Below are positions 1-6,381 of a stretch of 6,381 nucleotides of DNA, piece after piece (positions within the stretch are counted from its first letter, which is position 1; each line of letters opens with the position of its first letter). A program made the position numbers and the translations under genes. Source of the stretch: Bacillota bacterium (lineage in GTDB: Bacteria > Bacillota > Clostridia > Oscillospirales > Ruminococcaceae); contig JAEXNS010000115.1 in NCBI GenBank assembly GCA_023439605.1, positions 1 through 6,381 on the forward strand, in the 5' to 3' direction. Under the pieces are notes generated by a model. It worked only from the letters and a program-made list of their open reading frames with translations, ran no database searches and was not told the origin of the DNA.

Positions 1-1226
1 TCATTTACTGATAAAATTATAATTACTCTTTCTTCGATTTTACTTATAAAATCAAAGTATTCATTTAATTTATTAATTTCTTTTAATTTTTTATAAGTTT
101 TAAAATGCTCATTATATACTATACCTAACGCACCTAAAAAGTTTGTATCGTTTGATAACTGTATTTTTTGAATAATTTCATCATCTTTCTTTTCCAATAA
201 ATTTTTATGTTCTTTTTGTAAATTATCATATTTCAATGCACAATCATATGCTTTATTTGTGTATGAGTTTAATTTTCGTATATACCATTCTTTTTTAGCA
301 TCTGCTTCTATTTTAAGAACATCGTATACAGGTGTCATTTTAGCATATTTCCACCATATCATATGTAAGTCATTTAAAGTCTTATTGATAATAAAATTAT
401 CAAATATAGTATTAACTGGCTTTCCTCTATTAAAATCATTTAATTCTTCTTCTGTGAAAGTTAAATCCCATGGCTTACAAGGTGTTAAATAGTTATTATA
501 ATGAATAATAGCTTTTTTAGGTTTCATTTCCAATATTTCTTTTTCTTTTCCATAATAATTGGCATATCTATGATTATAGTCAAGAGTTGATACATATTTA
601 GCTGTTTTCCCAAACATATATGAAATAAGTCCTTGATCAAAAAAATAATCATTATTTAATTCTTCACAAGCTTTTCTATATGTTTCTAAATTTATGTTTG
701 ATTCTCTAAACTTATTGTAATTAAATAAAATAACTCCTGAATTAATATATCTACCTATTTTAGCAAGATTCACATCAAAGTTATTTTTAATTTCATAATC
801 CCATTTTTCTGTTTCAATAAAATTCAAACATGTTATTATATAATTATCTTCAAAATCCATACAATAAAAATCATATATATCCTTATCTACTACAATATCT
901 ACATCCAAATATAGCATTCTATCAATATCTTTAGAAACAAGATTGTGAACTATTAGTCTATAATATGCTTCTGCTGTAAACCATTTTGTCGTTTTGAATC
1001 CTTTAAATGTGTCTTCTTCTATTTTTATCGAATAAGCTTTTTGATTATTTTTTTTTGCAAAATCTACTACCATACTTACTTCTTCTTCATTTAATTCTGA
1101 ATGTATCATATAGATATCTACTTCTTTATCTTTATGATTTTCATATATTGAAGCCATTAATACAAGAGCCTGTCTTACAAATGTTGAGCTAGCTGAAAAT
1201 AATATATTCATTTTTTTATTGTTCAT
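1..1226 (-). CDS. GT8-family glycosyltransferase, 3' end cut by the window
   Basis: Predicted cytoplasmic or membrane-associated transferase moving a hexose, usually Glc or Gal from a UDP-sugar, to a glycan acceptor. The frame is open for 408 codons from ATG 1226 to the left edge with no stop, so the C-terminus is missing. Seen: a GT8 domain over about residues 7-265, with FTAEAYYRL (83-91), the metal-binding LYLDVDIVV (105-113; D108 and D110), INSGVILFN (161-169), FFDQGLIS (195-202) and a C-terminal metal/phosphate motif with H242 and KPW (251-253). LgtC-type members have Asp/Asn in the first loop after strand 1; here it reads SASSTF (11-16). The glycine of the usual HxxGxxKPW is also not visible. 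Residues about 266-408 form a charged, Lys/Glu-rich, probably helical tail unlike a minimal GT8 enzyme. No signal peptide or clear membrane segment is seen. Start chosen because AGGAG lies 6 bases upstream. It is last of three co-directional genes, 33 bases after the acyltransferase. The family is confident; donor and acceptor are unknown. Confidence 0.9.
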   Translation of the reverse strand, partial: MNNKKMNILFSASSTFVRQALVLMASIYENHKDKEVDIYMIHSELNEEEVSMVVDFAKKNNQKAYSIKIEEDTFKGFKTTKWFTAEAYYRLIVHNLVSKDIDRMLYLDVDIVVDKDIYDFYCMDFEDNYIITCLNFIETEKWDYEIKNNFDVNLAKIGRYINSGVILFNYNKFRESNINLETYRKACEELNNDYFFDQGLISYMFGKTAKYVSTLDYNHRYANYYGKEKEILEMKPKKAIIHYNNYLTPCKPWDLTFTEEELNDFNRGKPVNTIFDNFIINKTLNDLHMIWWKYAKMTPVYDVLKIEADAKKEWYIRKLNSYTNKAYDCALKYDNLQKEHKNLLEKKDDEIIQKIQLSNDTNFLGALGIVYNEHFKTYKKLKEINKLNEYFDFISKIEERVIIILSVN

Positions 1227-1232
1227 ATAATT

Positions 1233-1237
1233 CTCCT
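1233..1237 (-). promoter_or_regulatory. Ribosome binding site of the GT8 gene
   Basis: The minus strand reads AGGAG, then the 6-base spacer AATTAT, then ATG at 1226. This spacing favours the ATG at 1226 over the next in-frame ATG (residue 6, at 1211), which would lie 21 bases away. The site sits in the 33-base gap after the acyltransferase stop and supports separate translation initiation on a shared transcript. Confidence 0.8.
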
Positions 1238-1259
1238 AATTTTTAGTTTTTTATAATAT

Positions 1260-2072
1260 TTATTTATTATCAACAAAAAACCTATTTTTGTTATTTTTTA
1301 ATTCAAATCTCAAATAATTTAATTTAATTTCTGCTGCTTCCATGTTTAAGAAATTTTCTTCTATAGTTGAAAAATCAACTTTTTCAGAATCGTTTTTATT
1401 ATATATATACTGATCACTGTTGAAGTTTTCAGATTTCTTAGTTGCTTCTTCTTTATACATATGTACACATGCACCAGTCCAAAAAATATCTTTTGAAATC
1501 ACTCTTACTGGATTTCCAGCAACAGAAACATTTGATGGAATTTTTTTATTTGCAACAAGAGCCATTGCCCCTACTATACTGCCAGAACCTATATTTGTTC
1601 CCTTCAAAATCATTGCATGTTGACCTACCCATACATGATCGCCAATATACACACTTTTTGTGTGATTTATTCTTTTATGATCACTTACACTATAAATCAA
1701 ATGTGGATCCGCAATTCTTATCCAAACATCCTTTGAAAACATACAATCATCACCTATGAAGATGTTCTTTTCTTCAGATAAAACAAGCATAATTTTATCG
1801 TTGATATAATTATTTTTACCAAAATACATAACCGAATTATGACACATAGATACATTTATTTTATACTCATGAACACTTTCACTTAAGTAAACTACCGAAT
1901 TATCACCGTGAAAAACTATTGTAGAATCTTTTAATCTAACGTTTTTATCACAATAAATTATATTGTTTTCACCTTTAAATGTTATTGTAGAATTATCTAT
2001 ATGCGGTGTTTCTCCTACAAACTTATTGGATTTTAGAATACTTACATGTTCCTGCACTTTTACAAATTCCAT
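1260..2072 (-). CDS. Left-handed beta-helix acyltransferase, probable polysaccharide O-acetyltransferase
   Basis: Predicted cytoplasmic, trimeric transferase of the hexapeptide-repeat (LbetaH) superfamily, most likely using acetyl-CoA to O-acetylate a sugar or polyol of the surface polymer. The 270-residue protein starts at ATG 2072, set by AAAGGAG 5 bases upstream, and ends in TAA (1260-1262). Seen: an N-terminal ladder of short beta repeats (about residues 26-107); then IGDDCMFSKDVWIRIADPH (106-124), where H124 sits where family members carry the catalytic His; then SVYIGDHVWVGQHAMILKG (140-158), IGSGSIVGAMALV (161-173) and the closing VAGNPVRVI (184-192) typical of the xenobiotic/NodL/maltose acetyltransferase type. 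Residues about 195-270 form a polar, partly acidic tail beyond the helix, of unknown role. It lies 20 bases after the GT2-TagF polymerase stop and 33 bases before the GT8 gene, which suggests its substrate is the same polymer. The fold is confident; the acyl group and acceptor are inferred. Serine acetyltransferase is unlikely given the context and the lack of its N-terminal helical domain. Confidence 0.9.
   Translation of the reverse strand: MEFVKVQEHVSILKSNKFVGETPHIDNSTITFKGENNIIYCDKNVRLKDSTIVFHGDNSVVYLSESVHEYKINVSMCHNSVMYFGKNNYINDKIMLVLSEEKNIFIGDDCMFSKDVWIRIADPHLIYSVSDHKRINHTKSVYIGDHVWVGQHAMILKGTNIGSGSIVGAMALVANKKIPSNVSVAGNPVRVISKDIFWTGACVHMYKEEATKKSENFNSDQYIYNKNDSEKVDFSTIEENFLNMEAAEIKLNYLRFELKNNKNRFFVDNK
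1872..1997 (-). repeat. Tandem 22-residue beta-helix rungs in the acyltransferase N-terminus
   Basis: Residues 26-45 and 48-67 are two copies of one unit: STITFKGENNIIY against STIVFHGDNSVVY, 22 residues apart. A further rung, NSVMYF (79-84), lies just beyond, 21 residues on, and a weaker one follows at about 102-107. The repeat is partly visible in the DNA: tattgtagaat occurs at 1917-1927 and 1983-1993, exactly 66 bases apart, and accgaattat occurs at 1831-1840 and 1894-1903, 63 bases apart. This fits internal duplication of a beta-helix coil. Confidence 0.75.
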
Positions 2073-2077
2073 AAAAA

Positions 2078-2084
2078 CTCCTTT
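2078..2084 (-). promoter_or_regulatory. Ribosome binding site of the acyltransferase gene
   Basis: The minus strand reads AAAGGAG, a 5-base spacer TTTTT, then ATG at 2072. It lies within the 20-base gap after the polymerase TAA (2093-2095). This fixes the start and suggests coupled translation from one mRNA; there is no room for a separate promoter without entering the upstream gene. Confidence 0.8.
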
Positions 2085-2092
2085 ATCAATCT

Positions 2093-5000
2093 TTATTTAC
2101 TTATTAATTCTATTATTTTTTCATAAACTCTTTGACAATTATTTTTATCATTGTAAGCAAAAAAATTGTTAATACGTTCTTTATATTTATCTTTAATTGC
2201 ACAGTCATTTTCAATATACTCTACAACTGTATTTATTAAAGAATCAATATCATAAACTACTTCACCAAATCCATCTCTTTCATATTCAAAATATCCTTGT
2301 TCATACATAGTATCGCCAGAAAAAAATTCTTCTTTATCAAAATGACAATAAATAACTGGTTTTCTTAAATAAGCAAAATCCATAACAGATGAAGAGTAAT
2401 CAGTTATCATTAAGTTCCCTTCTGCAAATATATCTGTGTATAATTTTGTTTCATCAAAGAATTTAATATTTTCATTTAAGTCAAATTCTTTATCTGCTAT
2501 ACTCATTATTGGGTGTGATTTACAGAAGATTTTATATCCATATTTTTTTGCAGTTTTTATTAGTTTTTTATTATTAAATAAGGTGTTGTAAAATTTATAA
2601 AATAACGACTCTTTAAAATTATCTTTTACTTCAAATAAATTTGTATCAACTAAATTACAATTTAACAAATATCTCCTCCATGTAGGCATTATTATTATGT
2701 ATTTTTGCTCATTTTTATATAGTAAATCATGTCTTGGTAAACCAGTTAGCCATACTTGCGATTCGTTGTAATAATAATTGTACTCCACTATAGATTTATG
2801 TTCTGGAATTGCGGCGGTAACAAATCCGTCTATGTCCTTATTATACCTATTTAACCATTTGGACATATCATCTTTTATTACACCATGTTGCAGGAAAATA
2901 TATTTATGTTCATATGTAAGATCTCTAAAAATGTCAGTAGTTTCATCTATAACAAATGGATTAAATACATAATCATTTCCATGTGCAGAAATGATAGCAT
3001 CGGCTAATAAATGTAGTATTTTGTGTTTATCTGAATTGTATTCAACCAATCTACCTGTATAGTTAAGTCTTTCAAAATCATTTGAATCTCTATCTATTAC
3101 AAAATAAAATTCTATATTATTTGGTTCTTGATTTAACATAAATTTATAAAAAGCCTCTCCGTTATCACCTGCTTGTGCAGCTCTATCGGATATTAACCAT
3201 ATTTGTTTTTCTTTTGAATTATATGTACTTTTTATTTTAAAATATAGCTTTCTCAATTCTAAAGCTTTAAGTATGTTTTCTTCATTTTCTTTTATGTTAT
3301 TCTTAATTTCTGATATGAATTTTTTTTCATAATCTTCATTTTTTACATTTAAAATTTGATCTGTTAAATTTACTACTGTAATGTAATCCCTGCCAGGTTT
3401 TAATAGCCATCCATTTTTTGCATAATATGAATTATTGTATTTTGTAGCTATTGGGCAAAGTCTACCATACCTAAAGTAATCACGTTTAATAAAATAATCT
3501 TTTATTTTAATAAAAAGTTTAATGTTAGAAACAGATTTAATTTTTTGTATATTTACAGAAACATAAAAACCTATTGATCTAAAAATAATATCATTAAAAG
3601 AACGTACATGCTTATCTCTTTCAATATAATCACATTTTATCATTTCATCATCAATTGAAACATATATTTCTATAGGTTCATCATGTGAAAACAATAAAAT
3701 CATCGTGTATCCATCCAAAATAAGGTTGTTACCATCTATTTTTATAAAATCAAATTGAGAATAACATGAAGATAACCAAGTAACAGCGGTATTCATATAA
3801 AATAGTTGTAAATCATTGTTATAATACTCATATCTAGGATAAAAACCATGCTTGAGAAATAGCATGTAGTTTTTTTGTTCTCTAAATATTTTTTTCTGAC
3901 CCATAATTATTGTATCATCCACACAAGTGAGTAAGTATTTTATCTTTTCTTTGTATCTGTCAAATTCTTCTTGAGTTAAAACACTTAATGCCATTTTGGC
4001 ATCTTTATCCTCTAAAAACCTCCATTGAAGTTGTTGAACAATCAAGTGCTGTACAAATTTAGGTATAAATCCAAACTCTTTATCACATAAGTCAATAATC
4101 CAATCCATAAAATGTTGCATATAATTTATATAATAATTTCTGTCTGATTTTGCCCCTTGTATTGCTGATTCACTTCCTGCACTTCTTCTTCGGTACCAGT
4201 AAGTACATGTGTTTATAACACCAAATCTAGGATTATGGGTTATAAATATGTTATATATAAACTTTGAGTCCTCACCAGTTTTTAATTCACTGTCAAATCT
4301 GTAGTTTGGCAATACGACTTCTGACTTAAATAAAGTTGCATTAACAAATAATAATGAAGCATCAAATTCTGTGTTTAAGTGTATAATTCTATTTCCTTTT
4401 TGGAATTTTTCGTTTAACCAGTGATCACCACTTGCTGCATCAAAAAATATCAATGGAAATGTTACCAAATCAATCCTATCATAATATGTTTCTAGGTAAT
4501 TGTAGCAATTTTTCAAAACCATATTTGAAAATTTATCATCAGAGTCCATGAAATTTAAATATTTTCCTTTTGCATAATTCATACCTAAATTTCTAGCAGA
4601 TGACACCCCACCATTTTCTTTATGAATAGATATAAATTCGGGATATTTTTCTTCATATCTATCACATATTTCTCCTGAACTATCTGGTGAACCATCGTCA
4701 ACTAAAATAACTTGATATGCTCTTTCATACAGATTATTTCTATAATCATTTTGTTTATAGCAAACTGATTTGTTATAAAATGTATCTAGTTTTTGCTCAA
4801 CAATACTATCTAAAGCTTCTTCTAAAAATAAATCCGTATTATATATTGCCATAATTATGCTTACTGCATATTCATATTGAGAATATGATGTTCTCAATTG
4901 TAGTTCACAACTATCACCAAATCTTACAAAACTGTAAGCTTTTTTATCCATATAATCATATTCTATCTTATTTTCAATATTTTTTCTATAGGCAATCATC

Positions 5001-6381
5001 AAATCCTTATCAGCTTTTATATCTATATAAGCTTCATCAAATATAATAAAAACATCATATAAATCTGGAGCCAAAGATAGTTTATGAATATCTATAGATG
5101 CGGTAAGTATTGGAGTTCCCTTTTCTAAATATTCAATAGTACAATCTATATATACGTTATCTTCTTTTTTTTCTTCATCTTCAATATAACTTTTTGATTT
5201 TAATAAAATTCTTTCATACCCTTTTATAAAATTTGGACACTCTACAGATAAATTTATTCTTGAGTTGTTTATATTAACATCTAGCAAATTATAAGATATA
5301 ACATTTTGATATCTAAATTCTTTGCACATTTTTTTAATAGAAAAAGCACCGTTTTTAGCATAAAAAGGTATGCACAAGCATTCTTTTTCTTCTTTAGAGA
5401 AATTATACACAGGTTCAAAATATAAATCCAAATCGTTTATACGCTCTTGTCTTTGTTCTTCTGATAAAAATTTTGTTAAATATGAATAATAACAAATTTC
5501 CCCTGAAAAAACAGCTATGCATACACGAACATAATTTACTTCTGTATTTATAAAAGACTCCATAACTGAATGATTAAATCTAAATTTTATTTCTTTATTG
5601 TTTGTATAAACATTTTGTATCGCAACTACCTTATTTATATTTGTATTAAATAATACAATTTTAATTTCTTCAGCAAATGAAAAATCCTCTTGTAAATTAA
5701 TTAGGACTTCGCCATCACTTGAAACTTGCATTTGTGCTTCCGTTCTTCCTTTTGGATTATTATTATACAATATACTTTCAAAAGATTCCAAGTTGTTTGG
5801 CATTTTATAATAATTATTTGTATTTAAAACTACTAAACTAGATTCATTTATTATAGTAAGCATATTTTTATTATTAATAGTTATTCTAGATACTGTAAAT
5901 TCTCCATTTTTTATTAAAATAGGTAACCCATTTTTTGATGTTCTTAATCCTCCATAATTAAATTCATCATCAAGTATAAAAACACCATATAAATCCCATT
6001 CGCCTAAATCTAAAATTGATAAATCTATCGAAGACTCTACATAATCTACATTATCATTTGATTCAGCTACTTTAAATTCATATCTTTCATATTTTTCTTT
6101 ATGAACTGCAACTAAGGAAACTATCTCTCCTTTACGTCCATGCTTTAATATTGTTAGTTTTAAAGAGCAATCATCCTTTTCACATTTGTATAGCTGAAAC
6201 AAACCTTTTTCATAATACCCGTATGTTTCATCAATACACTGTAGTGTTATAACTCCATTTTCGTCATAACATGGAATTATTTTTATTTTTCTTTCATTTA
6301 CAATAAATTTAAACGGCTTTGAAATTCTTTTGTTTTCTTTAACTATTTCATTTTTTCCATCTAGTTTGTCATTCCACAATG
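2093..6381 (-). CDS. Bifunctional GT2 glycosyltransferase / TagF-like CDP-glycerol glycerophosphotransferase, 5' end cut by the window
   Basis: Large two-active-site enzyme for a teichoic-acid-like or phosphoglycerol-containing polymer, expected on the cytoplasmic membrane face. Residues are numbered from the TTG at 6379. That TTG is not a supported start: the frame stays open to the edge and no ribosome binding site can be seen, so the N-terminus is probably missing. Domains: beta-rich region (about 22-500); GT2 domain (about 503-745) with VSIIMAIYNTD (506-516), VDDGSPD (560-566), ENGGVSSARN (588-597), the metal-binding DSD (612-614), GED (702-704) and YRRRSAGS (729-736); helical part (about 746-870); beta-rich linker (about 876-1005); TagF-like GT-B domain (about 1056-1428) with SDRAAQAGDNGEAF (1064-1077), QHG (1164-1166), PTWR (1232-1235), KSHP (1287-1290) and TDYSS (1326-1330). 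The QHG and KSHP histidines and TDYSS match positions conserved in TagF-type glycerophosphotransferases. The GT2 sugar donor is unknown, and the TagF half could use another CDP-polyol such as CDP-ribitol. TAA at 2093-2095 precedes the acyltransferase by 20 bases. I see no membrane segment. Confidence 0.93.
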   Translation of the reverse strand, partial: LWNDKLDGKNEIVKENKRISKPFKFIVNERKIKIIPCYDENGVITLQCIDETYGYYEKGLFQLYKCEKDDCSLKLTILKHGRKGEIVSLVAVHKEKYERYEFKVAESNDNVDYVESSIDLSILDLGEWDLYGVFILDDEFNYGGLRTSKNGLPILIKNGEFTVSRITINNKNMLTIINESSLVVLNTNNYYKMPNNLESFESILYNNNPKGRTEAQMQVSSDGEVLINLQEDFSFAEEIKIVLFNTNINKVVAIQNVYTNNKEIKFRFNHSVMESFINTEVNYVRVCIAVFSGEICYYSYLTKFLSEEQRQERINDLDLYFEPVYNFSKEEKECLCIPFYAKNGAFSIKKMCKEFRYQNVISYNLLDVNINNSRINLSVECPNFIKGYERILLKSKSYIEDEEKKEDNVYIDCTIEYLEKGTPILTASIDIHKLSLAPDLYDVFIIFDEAYIDIKADKDLMIAYRKNIENKIEYDYMDKKAYSFVRFGDSCELQLRTSYSQYEYAVSIIMAIYNTDLFLEEALDSIVEQKLDTFYNKSVCYKQNDYRNNLYERAYQVILVDDGSPDSSGEICDRYEEKYPEFISIHKENGGVSSARNLGMNYAKGKYLNFMDSDDKFSNMVLKNCYNYLETYYDRIDLVTFPLIFFDAASGDHWLNEKFQKGNRIIHLNTEFDASLLFVNATLFKSEVVLPNYRFDSELKTGEDSKFIYNIFITHNPRFGVINTCTYWYRRRSAGSESAIQGAKSDRNYYINYMQHFMDWIIDLCDKEFGFIPKFVQHLIVQQLQWRFLEDKDAKMALSVLTQEEFDRYKEKIKYLLTCVDDTIIMGQKKIFREQKNYMLFLKHGFYPRYEYYNNDLQLFYMNTAVTWLSSCYSQFDFIKIDGNNLILDGYTMILLFSHDEPIEIYVSIDDEMIKCDYIERDKHVRSFNDIIFRSIGFYVSVNIQKIKSVSNIKLFIKIKDYFIKRDYFRYGRLCPIATKYNNSYYAKNGWLLKPGRDYITVVNLTDQILNVKNEDYEKKFISEIKNNIKENEENILKALELRKLYFKIKSTYNSKEKQIWLISDRAAQAGDNGEAFYKFMLNQEPNNIEFYFVIDRDSNDFERLNYTGRLVEYNSDKHKILHLLADAIISAHGNDYVFNPFVIDETTDIFRDLTYEHKYIFLQHGVIKDDMSKWLNRYNKDIDGFVTAAIPEHKSIVEYNYYYNESQVWLTGLPRHDLLYKNEQKYIIIMPTWRRYLLNCNLVDTNLFEVKDNFKESLFYKFYNTLFNNKKLIKTAKKYGYKIFCKSHPIMSIADKEFDLNENIKFFDETKLYTDIFAEGNLMITDYSSSVMDFAYLRKPVIYCHFDKEEFFSGDTMYEQGYFEYERDGFGEVVYDIDSLINTVVEYIENDCAIKDKYKERINNFFAYNDKNNCQRVYEKIIELISK
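3395..3754 (-). other. Beta-rich linker module between GT2 and TagF domains
   Basis: Residues about 876-995 alternate hydrophobic and polar positions as beta strands do (for example FYVSVNIQKIKSV, 938-950). They end with YFRYGRLCPI (968-977) and YYAKNGWLL (985-993), which echo FNYGGLRTSKNGLPI (140-154) and the KNG motif of the N-terminal modules. This is probably another relative of the same module, joining the two catalytic halves. The similarity is weaker than between the two N-terminal copies. Confidence 0.4.
5000..5392 (-). repeat. Beta-rich module, second clear copy, next to the GT2 domain
   Basis: Residues about 330-460 start at CIPFYAKNG (336-344) and end with SIDIHKLSLAPDLYDVFIIF (428-447), paralleling copy 1. 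A short acidic linker (DEEKKED, 401-407) lies inside. The GT2 catalytic domain begins about 45 residues later. The region between the two copies (151-330) opens with GLPILIKNGEF (151-161), which may mark a third, more diverged copy. Function unknown; acceptor binding or spacing of the two active sites is a guess. Confidence 0.6.
5930..6316 (-). repeat. Beta-rich module, copy 1 of the polymerase N-terminal region
   Basis: Residues about 22-150 run from IIPCYDENGVITLQ (34-47) to SSIDLSILDLGEWDLYGVFI (116-135). Both ends recur in the module at 5000-5392: CIPFYAKNGAFSIK (336-349) and ASIDIHKLSLAPDLYDVFI (427-445). The intervening lengths are similar (83 and 91 residues). These look like two copies of one beta-sandwich-like domain. 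The match was found by eye and is at protein level only. Confidence 0.6.

Noticed and set aside
259..492. Plus-strand open frame of 77 codons
   Set aside because: It lies antisense within the GT8 gene, whose motifs are clear on the minus strand. No convincing ribosome binding site or recognisable protein; a shadow of AT-rich coding sequence.
1007..1192. Plus-strand open frame rich in Leu/Phe/Tyr, resembling a small membrane protein
   Set aside because: It is the complement of the Lys/Asp/Glu-rich N-terminal part of the GT8 gene. Antisense of such codons gives Leu/Phe-rich peptides, so the hydrophobicity is not evidence of a gene.
1236..1246. Short inverted repeat (CTAA/TTAG, 3-base loop) between the acyltransferase and GT8 genes
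   Set aside because: The stem is only 4 A/T-rich pairs with no G+C-rich stem or proper T-run after it in the direction of transcription, and it overlaps the ribosome binding site; not a credible terminator or operator.
1227..1259. TATAAT-like hexamers in the gap before the GT8 gene
   Set aside because: Such words are expected by chance at this A+T content, no matching -35 element was found at the right distance, and the gap is too short to suggest a separate promoter.
1420..1759. Two overlapping plus-strand open frames inside the acyltransferase gene
   Set aside because: Both are antisense to the conserved beta-helix core and its GNP motif, with no independent support.
1963..2172. Plus-strand open frame spanning the junction between polymerase and acyltransferase
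   Set aside because: It overlaps the 3' end of one gene, a ribosome binding site and the 5' end of the other, all well supported on the minus strand.
2811..2817. Locally GC-rich word (gcggcgg) in an AT-rich background
   Set aside because: It encodes part of TAAIPE in the TagF domain and is explained by two Ala codons; the surrounding composition is unchanged, so it does not mark foreign DNA.
2778..2972. Plus-strand open frame inside the polymerase gene
   Set aside because: It is antisense to the TagF-like catalytic region, including the QHG motif, and has no recognisable protein features.

Overview
The window is a stretch of a surface-polysaccharide or teichoic-acid-type locus from a very AT-rich bacterium (about a quarter G+C, estimated by eye). 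All three genes read leftward on the minus strand. The low G+C, the strong AGGAG-type ribosome binding sites and the CDP-glycerol polymerase chemistry fit a low-GC Bacillota (a clostridium or relative) best. Fusobacteria or other AT-rich bacteria that carry such loci cannot be excluded from this sequence alone.

Layout in the direction of transcription (right to left): (1) positions 6381 to 2093 hold one very large gene, open at the right edge. It encodes a two-active-site enzyme, with an N-terminal beta-rich region of about 500 residues, a GT2 (GT-A fold) glycosyltransferase, a second beta-rich linker, and a C-terminal TagF-like CDP-glycerol glycerophosphotransferase. (2) After 20 bases comes a 270-residue left-handed beta-helix acyltransferase, probably an O-acetyltransferase (2072 to 1260). 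(3) After 33 bases comes a GT8-family glycosyltransferase (1226 to the left edge), whose 3' end lies outside the window. The gaps are short, both downstream genes have good ribosome binding sites, and no terminator or convincing internal promoter is visible, so the three genes look like one transcription unit.

Inferred joint role: the large enzyme builds or extends a polymer from sugar and glycerol-phosphate units on the cytoplasmic side of the membrane, the GT8 enzyme adds a further hexose from a nucleotide sugar, and the acyltransferase adds an acetyl group. Export genes, priming enzymes and CDP-glycerol synthesis are not in the window. Whether the product is wall teichoic acid, a phosphoglycerol capsule or a glycan on another carrier cannot be decided.

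The known enzyme families explain essentially all the sequence. The points most worth a second look are the repeated beta-modules in the giant polymerase, an insertion inside its GT2 nucleotide-binding region, unusual substitutions in the GT8 motifs, and a regular 21-23-residue ladder in the acyltransferase. I saw no tRNA, rRNA, CRISPR array, insertion sequence or attachment site. There is no gene-free stretch longer than 33 bases.
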